Part shown: positions 1-7,476 of the stretch, piece after piece | How the letters are laid out: each line of letters begins with the position of its first letter | Position numbering within the stretch: position 1 is the stretch's first letter | From: Nostoc sp. CCCryo 231-06 | GTDB taxonomy: Bacteria > Cyanobacteriota > Cyanobacteriia > Cyanobacteriales > Nostocaceae | DNA: 42,047 nt | Assembly (NCBI GenBank): GCA_023522315.1 | Contig: JAHCSU010000406.1 | Span: 1-42,047, forward strand | Direction: 5' to 3' | Notes under the pieces: generated by a model | The model's input: the letters and a program-made list of their open reading frames with translations, nothing else | The model's database searches: none | Told to the model about the DNA's origin: nothing | Position numbers and translations under genes: made by a program

Positions 1-55
1 AGGAAATATTCTTGAATATCGATGTATTACATCTTGAAGTGCGGAATGTCGGATA
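1..55 (+). repeat. Left copy of terminal inverted repeat
   Basis: The first 55 bases reappear in reverse complement as the last 55 bases of the window, with three mismatches (positions 8, 21 and 26 of the repeat). Similarity stops sharply after the shared GTCGGATA. An open frame starting at base 3 runs through the repeat and stops at 101. In the right copy the same frame stops directly after the shared block. This could be the coding 3' end of a mobile element lying outside the window, but that is inference. The element family is not recognised. Confidence 0.85.
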
Positions 56-165
56 TAATCTAGCGATCGCTTTGAAAGTGTGCGGAGTGCGCTCTTCGTA
101 GCTTCCTGTAGGTATCGCTCACTGCTAGTGTCATCATAGGAGTTGATAATGTATTTTGAACTTTC

Positions 166-846
166 ATGATGGATGGTATGAAAACTAACACTTATGCTCA
201 ACAACTAGAATTATTTCAATTATTTGAACCTATAAATGTTATAAATTGTCAATCAAAATTTACATTTATAGATTTATTCGCTGGTATCGGTGGATTTAGA
301 ATTCCTCTGCAAGAGTTAGGAGGAATATGTCTAGGCTATTCGGAAATTGATAAAGAAGCTATTAAAGTTTACCAAAATAATTTCATTCGTGATGCCAATG
401 CTGAAGAAGCATATTTAGAAGATATTACTAATTTAAATAAGCTCCCATTTGAAATAGATTTGCTAGTTGGGGGTGTTCCTTGTCAACCTTGGTCAATAGC
501 TGGAAAATTACAAGGATTAGATGACCCCAGAGGTAAGCTATGGATTGATGTTTTTAGAGTCGTCAAAGCTAACCAACCAAAGGCATTCATATTGGAAAAT
601 GTGAAAGGTTTAACAGAGCCAAGAAATAGAAAAAGCTTAGAATATATACTTAATAATCTAACAGTATGTGGTTATGTAGTCAAACACCAGGTGCTTAATT
701 CCTACGATTTTGGTTTACCTCAAGATAGAGACAGGATATTTATTGTTGGGATTAGAAATGATATTGAAAAATGCTGGGCTTTTACTTTTCCTAACTCTTT
801 AAATAAACAGCTAAAACTTTATCAAGAGACAGATCCAAATGTCTAA
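166..846 (+). CDS. C5-cytosine DNA methyltransferase, N-terminal half only (motifs I-VIII)
   Basis: Transfers a methyl group from SAM to cytosine C5 in DNA. Visible motifs are motif I (FIDLFAGIGGF, residues 34-44), motif IV with the catalytic PCQ (Cys106), motif VI ENV (144-146) and motif VIII QDRDRIF (186-192). The protein ends at 226 residues. Usual family members exceed 300 residues and continue with a target-recognition domain and motifs IX and X, all absent here. It is either truncated, or the alpha half of a split enzyme such as M.AquI, whose alpha subunit is about this size; no beta half is seen downstream. The start is uncertain: ATG166 and ATG178 are possible. The best ribosome site (AGGAG, 138-142) sits instead in front of a six-codon ORF (149-169) whose TGA overlaps ATG166. 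The gene is AT-rich compared with its neighbours, which suggests transfer. Confidence 0.8.
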   Translation: MMDGMKTNTYAQQLELFQLFEPINVINCQSKFTFIDLFAGIGGFRIPLQELGGICLGYSEIDKEAIKVYQNNFIRDANAEEAYLEDITNLNKLPFEIDLLVGGVPCQPWSIAGKLQGLDDPRGKLWIDVFRVVKANQPKAFILENVKGLTEPRNRKSLEYILNNLTVCGYVVKHQVLNSYDFGLPQDRDRIFIVGIRNDIEKCWAFTFPNSLNKQLKLYQETDPNV

Positions 847-973
847 GTATAAAAACAGAGAAGCTACCAATCTAGGCGTTTTAATTAAATCAATAAAATT
901 ACTCTTATCACGCAGAAACACATCCCAGTATGTTGAAATAGAAGTATTCCAGAAATATCTCCCATGTCTTTAA
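839..973 (+). CDS. Small ORF overlapping the methyltransferase stop; possible truncated R-M partner
   Basis: This 44-codon frame opens with ATG839, which overlaps the methyltransferase stop (ATGTCTAA), an arrangement typical of translationally coupled genes. The peptide begins MSKYKNREATNLG and is basic, with protein-like composition. It runs out at 973, just inside the next gene (start 964). It is not recognised. Position suggests the N-terminus of a restriction enzyme or methyltransferase beta subunit cut off near base 961, but no catalytic motif is visible. It may be only a decayed fragment. Confidence 0.4.
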   Translation: MSKYKNREATNLGVLIKSIKLLLSRRNTSQYVEIEVFQKYLPCL

Positions 974-1389
974 AAACTCGCGGTTCTGCTGCTGTAGACA
1001 AAGCTCAACGCCGTCTCGCCCTGCTTAAATCCATCAATGAGAATCTGGATTTAGGGCACGGATTAAGCATTGAAGCTTATACCCGCCTTATCCATAACAT
1101 CCGTGCCACGCTAGAAGCTCATAATACGCTTTTGTCTAATCTTGAGGAATCTCGTAAGACGATAACTCAGATGGAGCAAACACTCTCAGAACTGTCTGAA
1201 AGGATGCTTACTGGAGTTGCGACTGTCTACGGCAGAAACAGCATGGAGTATTCAAAGTCAGGCGGCTCTAGCCGAAAGCGGAGTACTATTCAAAAATCTA
1301 TTTCACAAGTTCCTTCAGTTGTTGCGGTTCCCACTACTCAACCCACCCAAACTGCAAATAACGGCAAAGGCAGCTTAAGCAATGTCTAA
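964..1389 (+). CDS. Conserved cyanobacterial hypothetical protein, helical
   Basis: A 141-residue soluble protein. Residues about 14-80 are strongly helical and heptad-like (LALLKSINENLDLG, then TITQMEQTLSELSERML), suggesting a coiled coil. The tail after residue 95 is low-complexity, rich in Ser, Thr, Lys and Gln. I recall similar small proteins with the 'SERMLTGVA..YG..S.EY..AGG' pattern as recurrent in Nostoc-type genomes, without known function. Codon use and GC look like the resident genome, unlike the AT-rich methyltransferase just upstream, so a junction lies near 961. No signal peptide or membrane segment is seen. Confidence 0.7.
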   Translation: MSLKTRGSAAVDKAQRRLALLKSINENLDLGHGLSIEAYTRLIHNIRATLEAHNTLLSNLEESRKTITQMEQTLSELSERMLTGVATVYGRNSMEYSKSGGSSRKRSTIQKSISQVPSVVAVPTTQPTQTANNGKGSLSNV

Positions 1390-1458
1390 ATTTATTTTAC
1401 TTAATTTGGCAGCTATTATTCGTTAAGTTTGTATGGTAGCACAGCTAGCTGTGCTACC

Positions 1459-2082
1459 TTATTCCAAAATCCACGCAGCCTGAAAAAAGTCGCGTTCGCA
1501 AAACATTGCATAACGATAGGTTGAATGCACAACAGAATTGCTAGCGGCATAATTGTCAACCAAATTTTCTAATTGTTGTGTTAATGGTTGAAAATCTGCA
1601 CTGCTGTAAGTACGAATCCAGTCTGCATATTGATGATTAGGAATGCCGTTACCAGCTAACTGTTCTCCCAAAAAGGCATACAAACGCATACAAGGAGACA
1701 TCGCCGCCGCAGTTAAACCCACATCTCCACTCCAAGCAGTTGCTAACAAAAAGTCAGTATAGCGGCGGGTGGCGGCTCCTGGTTCTACAGAATGCAAATT
1801 GACTCCCCACAGAGAAGCATAGCCACTATGCAGCCGCAGTTCTTCTAAAACTCCACTAGCTAGGTTATGAAATGTGGTGAAACCTAACCAGTCTGGTGCT
1901 TTAGCTGCGGCGATACTGTACGCACGGGCAAAAGCTTCTAAAAAAAAAGCATCTTGCCCTACGTAGTAAGCAAATTTCACTTGCTCAAGAGTACCATCGC
2001 CAATACCTTGAACGAAAGGATGCTCTAGGCAAGCTTGGGCTAAGTCTTGATTTGCTACCCATAATTCCTGAGATAAAGTCAT
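1459..2082 (-). CDS. tenA: TenA family thiaminase II / aminopyrimidine aminohydrolase
   Basis: A 207-residue all-helical TenA-type protein. The family hydrolyses thiamin or thiamin breakdown products (aminopyrimidine salvage) in the cytosol. Residues lining up with the Bacillus TenA catalytic set are visible: Asp44 (VGQDAFFL), Cys131 (MSPCMRLYAFLG) and a C-terminal Glu196 (CERDFFQAAW). The cysteine places it in the TenA_C class rather than TenA_E. Length is normal (about 205-230). It is transcribed away from the upstream genes, with no other thiamin gene nearby, so a salvage role is inferred from family only. No TPP riboswitch is recognisable upstream. Confidence 0.85.
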   Translation of the reverse strand: MTLSQELWVANQDLAQACLEHPFVQGIGDGTLEQVKFAYYVGQDAFFLEAFARAYSIAAAKAPDWLGFTTFHNLASGVLEELRLHSGYASLWGVNLHSVEPGAATRRYTDFLLATAWSGDVGLTAAAMSPCMRLYAFLGEQLAGNGIPNHQYADWIRTYSSADFQPLTQQLENLVDNYAASNSVVHSTYRYAMFCERDFFQAAWILE

Positions 2083-2117
2083 TTGTTATTATCCCTCTGT
2101 TGCTTCAACTCTCACTC

Positions 2118-2888
2118 TTAAAAAGGGAAGAACTGGAGCAAGACTGAGCCAAGACTTCCCAAAAAATCAACAAAACTGGGTTTACCAGCACTCACTTTTT
2201 CATTTACGGGTGTTTGCAGTTCTTTAATAAAAGCTTGGGCTGTTAGCGTTCCAGTGCTGTCGCTTTGGGATGTAAACAATTTTTCAGCAATTTGGGCATC
2301 TTGGAATGCACCTTGTCTATCTAGTATTTGGTAACGGGCGACACCGCGAGCTAAATAAGCACCTGCATATTCTGGTTTAATAGCGATCGCTTGATTAAAA
2401 TAACTGATCGCTTGCTGTTGGTTGCCTTTTTGCCCTTCTGCTACACCCAAAGCATAAAATTCTTCTGGTGAAGCAATTTGTGATGGTATACCAACTGCAC
2501 CTTGGAAGTTAGCGCCATTCAAGTAAGCTCCAGTAAGTTCTGCATTTGCTAAATAAGTATTTCTCAAATCAGCACCCGCTAAATTTGCCCCACTAAATTT
2601 AGCTTCGCTCAGGTTAACACCAAATAAACTCGCACCACTCAAGTTTGCACCCCGCAAATCTGCGCCACTCAAATTTGCGCGGCTGAGGTTAGCACCTGTG
2701 AGATTAGCACCGCTCAAATTCGCTCCAGATAAGTCAGCCATGACTAAACCTGCATTAGTCAAATTGCAGTTTTGACATTGCTTGGTTGCCAATAACTGTC
2801 TAACATGTTCAGAATTTGCTGCTTGTACGGTTGTTGCCAAACTAATCGTGGTTAAAAAGGCAGCTATGGCTAGAATTTGGTTCTTCAT
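2118..2888 (-). CDS. Secreted pentapeptide-repeat protein with TPR-like C-terminal half
   Basis: The ATG at 2888 was chosen because it begins a clean signal peptide (MKNQILAIAAFLTT..., cleavage near VQA-AN). A GTG at 2912 would add eight residues ahead of it. After the signal comes a short cysteine-containing stretch (CQNC), then about 17 A(D/N)LSG-type pentapeptides forming a right-handed beta-helix. A TPR-like pair follows (FYALGVAEGQKGNQQQAISYFNQAI and AGAYLARGVARYQ regions). Such proteins are abundant in cyanobacteria, exported to the periplasm or thylakoid lumen, and mostly of unknown function. The gene is 35 bp downstream of nothing co-directional and is probably monocistronic. Confidence 0.8.
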   Translation of the reverse strand: MKNQILAIAAFLTTISLATTVQAANSEHVRQLLATKQCQNCNLTNAGLVMADLSGANLSGANLTGANLSRANLSGADLRGANLSGASLFGVNLSEAKFSGANLAGADLRNTYLANAELTGAYLNGANFQGAVGIPSQIASPEEFYALGVAEGQKGNQQQAISYFNQAIAIKPEYAGAYLARGVARYQILDRQGAFQDAQIAEKLFTSQSDSTGTLTAQAFIKELQTPVNEKVSAGKPSFVDFLGSLGSVLLQFFPF

Positions 2889-3082
2889 ATTCGTGTAATA
2901 TTTCTTACTCACTATTTTAAGTTAACTGAGACGGATTTATACCTCAGCATTATGATATGAGCAATCTGAACAGTTTGCCCTCTGTAGTTGCCTAGATCAC
3001 TTGTAAATTTGAGTAAACACTCACATATACCCTGATTTAAATAAATATGAGACTATAGAAGCATTAAGACAGCCATAAAAAC

Positions 3083-3349
3083 GTGAGTCAGCAAGACAAA
3101 CTCTTAGAAAAGATCCTCTCTGGGACTTCTGATACAGACATCCCTTTCGCCCAACTGTGGCAACTTTTATATCGACTAGGCTTTGAGGAACGGATTCGTG
3201 GCGATCATCGTATTTTTATCAAACCCGATGTTGAGGAAATATTGAATCTGCAACATAAGAGAGGGAAAGCCAAAAGCTATCAAATTAAACAAGTTCGTGC
3301 AGTAATTGTCAAGTATAAACTAGGAAGTAAAAATGATGTTTCGCTATGA
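3083..3349 (+). CDS. hicA: HicA family toxin (mRNA interferase)
   Basis: An 88-residue protein with the HicA dsRBD-like fold signature: a conserved Gly-Asp-His core (RGDHRIFIKPD) holding the catalytic His, followed by the 'K...QIKQVRAVI' C-terminal helix. The family cleaves mRNA when released from HicB. The start is GTG3083. It is somewhat longer than minimal HicA proteins (about 60-80 residues) because of an N-terminal extension. It overlaps hicB by 17 bp in the usual toxin-first order. Autoregulation by the complex is typical of the family; no operator could be defined by eye. Confidence 0.85.
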   Translation: MSQQDKLLEKILSGTSDTDIPFAQLWQLLYRLGFEERIRGDHRIFIKPDVEEILNLQHKRGKAKSYQIKQVRAVIVKYKLGSKNDVSL

Positions 3350-3545
3350 AGTTATTCTCTACTGGAGTGAATTAGATCAAGCCTTTATTGCTGAAGTAGC
3401 AGAATTACCAGGCTGTGCTGCTGACGGTGATACTTATCAAGAAGCTCTGCATAATGTAGAATTAGTGATGCAGGAATGGATAGAAACTGCTAAGGATTTA
3501 GGGCGTCCAGTTCCTCAACCTAGACCGCGTTTGATCTACATCTAA
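3333..3545 (+). CDS. hicB: HicB family antitoxin (short form)
   Basis: A 70-residue partner of the upstream HicA. It shows the HicB partial RNase H fold (YEVILYWSELDQAFIAEVAELPGCAADG, here given by region 5-32) followed by the helix EALHNVELVMQEWIETA. It lacks the C-terminal ribbon-helix-helix or HTH DNA-binding domain found in longer HicB proteins, so repression of its own promoter may need another factor or be absent. Its start lies inside hicA (17-bp overlap), implying translational coupling. Confidence 0.85.
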   Translation: MMFRYEVILYWSELDQAFIAEVAELPGCAADGDTYQEALHNVELVMQEWIETAKDLGRPVPQPRPRLIYI

Positions 3546-3737
3546 TTGATACAAAAGTCAAGTCAACATAATTAATTTTATAGCAATTATCATCAGAGCA
3601 TCCCAATGCAAGCAAATTATGATGCCAATGGCAAGCTGATATTGCAAAGTTTATACTACAATTGTAATTCATGCGCGATCGCTCCGTAGTCGATTACGCA
3701 AATAATTTCTTCATTTGATAATTAGGGAAAAAGTCTG

Positions 3738-5957
3738 ATGGCATTGTTGATTGCAGATGAGCAACTTATAGAATTAGAGTTTGCCCTTGAGATAGCTGAT
3801 GATCGTAGGCAGGATTTTTTGACTGCTCTTACCCTGCGTACTATCAAAAATACTCGATTTACAGGTTTAGTGCAGCCTTCAGATACTAATAAATGGTGGC
3901 ATATTATTTGGGAGCGTTTAAGCGATGTCGCATTTATCTGCTTTCTAGCTAGAAAGTCAAATAATTTCCATGCCGGTGAAATTAAATTTTTATCTGAAGC
4001 TGATAAAACAAAATACCAACAACCAGATGATCATCTTTGTGTATTTCCCTTAATATCTAATCTAGTTAACCTAGTAATTAAATCTCATAGGTTAATCCCT
4101 GAAACAGAAATAGTCAGGCTCAGAGAATGGCTGAAGAATGTGGTGTTAAATATCATACGTAAATCTGCGGATGAGTGGTTAGGGCCATCGTTCAGAAAAC
4201 GCGGTAGAAAACTTGTAGGACAGCTTGAGACTGCTCATGCTGGTATTGCTATTGCAATTGTTCTTGATCTATGCCCAGATATTTTTACTACCACTGAGTT
4301 AGATGAGATTCGTGAAGCTCTTATAAGTAAGCCTCAGAAAATGTGTCGAGAATGGCTTGACAACTCTATTAAACGAAAAAACATTACGAACAACTGGTTC
4401 ATGGTTCTTCTCAATGGCTACGGCACGGTGTCTGCAATTCTTGGCGATCAAGCTGCTGTAAAAAAGTCTGTAGAAAACTACGAATTAGCTGTAAAACTGT
4501 ATAACCACGATAGCTATGATGAATCTCTACAATACTGGAACTACGCAAGTTTGCACCTAGCGCACTTATTTGAAGTTCTTGTGCATTATGATCCGTCCTT
4601 AGAAAGCAAGCTTGATATATCCTGCTATACGCACTGTATGCCTTGGGTTGTGTCATCATTTCTTGAGATGAGACCTCTTGCAGGCTGGGGAGAATTAGCT
4701 TATCCTCATTCTTTAAATTGGGGGGATTCGGCAGCTATTTTCAGACCGACTGCCGATCTATTGCTCCATATCTCCCGGCGGGCAAAAAAAAGTATGCCAA
4801 TAGAAGCAGGACTTGCATCTTGGATCTTTCAGGAAACTTATCAAGATCCAAAACTAGATCCTGATGATCGAGCCACCTTCGGCTTTTTCAACAATTTTTT
4901 GTTCCCGACTCTACTCAACTGGAGATATACTGAAAATTCCATAACTCCTGAGCAAGCTAACCTTCCCCTAGCAACAAAATTCAACAATGGCAACGTGATC
5001 GTTCGTGATCGCTGGCACAATACATCGACAGTTTTAGGCGTTCAAGCGGGATACGAGCCTTTACGGTCTAGTGGACATCGGCATGAGGATCAGAACAGCT
5101 TTATACTCTCCTACGGCAGCGAAAACTTCTTCATAGATCCTGGACATTGTTGTTATCGTCTTGATATCCAAGCTGACTCCAAATCCGCAGCTAATCACAG
5201 TACTTGGACTTTTATAACAAAGAATGGCGCAAGCTTGAAACAAAAGCCTATACTGGGCAGTATCTACAAAAAAGCACCCGTTCTCAATAAGCTTAAACTA
5301 TTTTGCCAAAAAGGTAATATGACTGTTATCGAGTCTGATGCGGCGGATGTTTATGGTAAGCCCATCCAAAAAGCTCAGAGAACATGGATTATGTGTGGAG
5401 CGAATAGTATCTTCCTTGTAGATAGAATTGAATCCAAACAATCTATAGCAGTTAAAGCATCTTTTTTGCTTAATAATCGGGAAGGAAAACTTCAAACTCA
5501 AGTTATCGCTCCTCGTCAATTACTATTTCGCCGAGGTGATGTTGGAATCAAATTTGTTCTCGTAGCCGCAGTTTCAAGAAACTACTTTTGGTATAAGGAT
5601 TCTCCTCTATATTTGGACGGAAAAAATAATGATACTGGTGCAACCTTTTCCCAGAGATGCGGCTATGTTCATGACTGTTATCACCCTCAGCCTAACCAAA
5701 AGGGTCAAGGGACTGAAGGCTCTGGCATAATAGATACATGGACTACCACCTTTGGTCGTGACCATCTCCTTGTCTATGCTATTGTTATGGATGACATTGA
5801 GCATATTTGGGATTGGCAAATCGAGACTCTAAATAACAGCAAAATTCTTATCTCTCCTCCTTCGCAAAAGGGAAGCTTTCAACTACAAGCTAAACAAGAT
5901 GGAAGCTTAGTAGTTGAAGAACCCATTGAGAAAACACAAATAATTATTCCTTATTAA
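3738..5957 (+). CDS. Heparinase II/III-fold protein (polysaccharide lyase-like)
   Basis: A 739-residue protein. An N-terminal alpha-helical half (to about residue 400) resembles the alpha/alpha toroid of polysaccharide lyases. A beta-rich half follows, with the heparinase II/III signature around residues 440-475 (GHRHEDQNSF, then FFIDPGHCCYR). In the family, His and Tyr residues of this region act in beta-elimination on uronic-acid polysaccharides. No signal peptide is visible, unusual for an extracellular lyase, so the substrate may be cytosolic or surface-biosynthetic. It stands alone (monocistronic, AGGG at 3725-3728 before ATG3738), with no glycosyltransferase cluster beside it. Substrate is unknown. 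Confidence 0.7.
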   Translation: MALLIADEQLIELEFALEIADDRRQDFLTALTLRTIKNTRFTGLVQPSDTNKWWHIIWERLSDVAFICFLARKSNNFHAGEIKFLSEADKTKYQQPDDHLCVFPLISNLVNLVIKSHRLIPETEIVRLREWLKNVVLNIIRKSADEWLGPSFRKRGRKLVGQLETAHAGIAIAIVLDLCPDIFTTTELDEIREALISKPQKMCREWLDNSIKRKNITNNWFMVLLNGYGTVSAILGDQAAVKKSVENYELAVKLYNHDSYDESLQYWNYASLHLAHLFEVLVHYDPSLESKLDISCYTHCMPWVVSSFLEMRPLAGWGELAYPHSLNWGDSAAIFRPTADLLLHISRRAKKSMPIEAGLASWIFQETYQDPKLDPDDRATFGFFNNFLFPTLLNWRYTENSITPEQANLPLATKFNNGNVIVRDRWHNTSTVLGVQAGYEPLRSSGHRHEDQNSFILSYGSENFFIDPGHCCYRLDIQADSKSAANHSTWTFITKNGASLKQKPILGSIYKKAPVLNKLKLFCQKGNMTVIESDAADVYGKPIQKAQRTWIMCGANSIFLVDRIESKQSIAVKASFLLNNREGKLQTQVIAPRQLLFRRGDVGIKFVLVAAVSRNYFWYKDSPLYLDGKNNDTGATFSQRCGYVHDCYHPQPNQKGQGTEGSGIIDTWTTTFGRDHLLVYAIVMDDIEHIWDWQIETLNNSKILISPPSQKGSFQLQAKQDGSLVVEEPIEKTQIIIPY

Positions 5958-6020
5958 TTAAGGTATAAGAATCTTAAATGACAATTTTTGTTCAACTGTA
6001 GTTAAGTCAATTGTTTTTTA

Positions 6021-6199
6021 TGTACCTTACCCATGTGGGAACCGCTATATAGCAATACGCGTCTATAGGACTTATATTTGATTTTTAAAAAAACTCTGTA
6101 CAACTCGAAAAGACTGATTTCCTATTCCCTACTCCCTGCCTAAGCAAATAAGTATGGCTACGCCACCTGCGCGAACAGAAATCAAAGTGGATTCCTATA
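6021..6199. repeat. Intergenic repeats: solo TATAGCGG-type end and a 136-bp TATAGGA element
   Basis: Bases 6021-6049 match one end (gtacc...gggaaccgctata) of the MITE family found complete at 12661, 13280 and 15023. Bases 6064-6199 form a separate element with imperfect inverted ends of about 21 bp (tataggacttatatttg on the left, caaagtggattcctata on the right) and TATA at both borders. Inside is a copy of the Nostoc-type 'ggctacgcc...tgcgcgaac' motif. No transposase is encoded. Confidence 0.6.
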
Positions 6200-6209
6200 A
6201 TTGAAAAGG

Positions 6210-7271
6210 TTAGTTACTGGCAACCTTACAAATCACCATAATATGTGATTTGTATTTGTCAATACTATAGTGAAGAAGTTGCAGTCCAGAACTCTCTAGT
6301 TCTTGCAAAAGTTTAGGGATTTCATACTTATGATGTCGCCAAATAGTAATTTCTTCACCTTCAGATATTTCAATCTTCTTATCTATCCCCATTCGACTGA
6401 AATTGAGAGTGTGATTATGACGAAGTTTTATATTAGCAACTATACTATCTGTTTTTAAATCATACTTCCTCACCAATTCACAATCTTCAGATTTAATCCC
6501 AATCTTGCTTTTAACCCATCCATATATTTCTTCTACATGATATTTGCAACCACCTCTCACGTTTCCATTCCATGTTGAGTTAGAGCCAATTTCATTGGTG
6601 AATACCAGAAAATCATTTTGTCCCATGCTATCTTTAAAGTTTTTTAGTACCTTATCTCTATTTTGATGATTACCGATGGTAACACCTAAGTGGAAAAGTA
6701 TTTTTGGTGTGTCATCAATTTCAAGGCTAACTTTATTCTGAAATAGATGTTTGGGTACACAACTATTTTCTATATCAAGTGTGGAACAGAGAAACTCGAC
6801 AAGAGGAAACCATTTTGTAAAATTATTTTTGGATAAATGAAGCACTTCTTCGCTAATATCTAAGGCAATATATTTATTAATCTTTGCCAACTTATTGAGT
6901 CTTTGAATAAATTTTTTAAGTGGATATGAATTTCCTGCACCAACGTCTACAATATTTACTTTTTCTCCACTTTTAATATTGTCATTCAAGTATTTAAAAT
7001 TATCTGTTAAAAGGTCAATTTCTACATTCGATGCTCGATACCATGTAGGAATAACATATTTTAGATAAAAATCGTCCCATATTTTTGCGCCTCTACCTTT
7101 ATAAGAATACTTTAGAGGTATTTCTCGCCTGACTTCTAATGCATGAATTATCCCTAAAACTTCTTCTTCCGAAAAAATAGAGTAGAACTCAGAACTTGGC
7201 TTTGCTGTACGATTGATAGCTGTTGACATATCCGAGGGAAGTTGGGAATTGCTATGAAAATTTTGAGCCAT
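6210..7271 (-). CDS. EgtD-like SAM-dependent methyltransferase (histidine N-alpha-methyltransferase family)
   Basis: A 353-residue protein of the EgtD/DUF2260 family (Methyltransf_33). Visible are the family's N-terminal block (YKGRGAKIWDDFYL, then IPTWYRASNVEIDLL), SAM motif I (VDVGAGNSYPLKK, about 108-120), an acidic ribose-binding residue in YIALDIS, and the LFHLGVTIGN region that carries the substrate-binding Asn in EgtD. EgtD trimethylates histidine to hercynine in ergothioneine synthesis; other members methylate related amines or peptides. No egtB sulfoxide synthase is adjacent, so the substrate is open. The gene is AT-rich and divergent from the ABC exporter, with 205 bp of shared upstream DNA. 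Confidence 0.7.
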   Translation of the reverse strand: MAQNFHSNSQLPSDMSTAINRTAKPSSEFYSIFSEEEVLGIIHALEVRREIPLKYSYKGRGAKIWDDFYLKYVIPTWYRASNVEIDLLTDNFKYLNDNIKSGEKVNIVDVGAGNSYPLKKFIQRLNKLAKINKYIALDISEEVLHLSKNNFTKWFPLVEFLCSTLDIENSCVPKHLFQNKVSLEIDDTPKILFHLGVTIGNHQNRDKVLKNFKDSMGQNDFLVFTNEIGSNSTWNGNVRGGCKYHVEEIYGWVKSKIGIKSEDCELVRKYDLKTDSIVANIKLRHNHTLNFSRMGIDKKIEISEGEEITIWRHHKYEIPKLLQELESSGLQLLHYSIDKYKSHIMVICKVASN

Positions 7272-7476
7272 TATCCTTGTTCTTTGGTTTTCTGAGGTAT
7301 TTTAATGGGTTAGCTGCAATGCTTGCCAAAGAGGTATTTTCCCATGCCGTTGTGCCAATATTTGAACCAAACTTTGGACTTGCCACCAGAAATAGATCCC
7401 ACATTCTATACTGGTGGATTGGTTTTTTACCATCAAAATACGAGATAATTTTCCAAAGATACAGGGGTGAATTCCA

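Noticed and set aside
3606..3689. 27-codon frame starting MQANYDANGKLILQS between hicB and the heparinase-like gene
   Set aside because: It vaguely resembles the start of small antitoxin-type proteins, but it is too short and ends in an HIP1-containing segment. It is at best a fragment.
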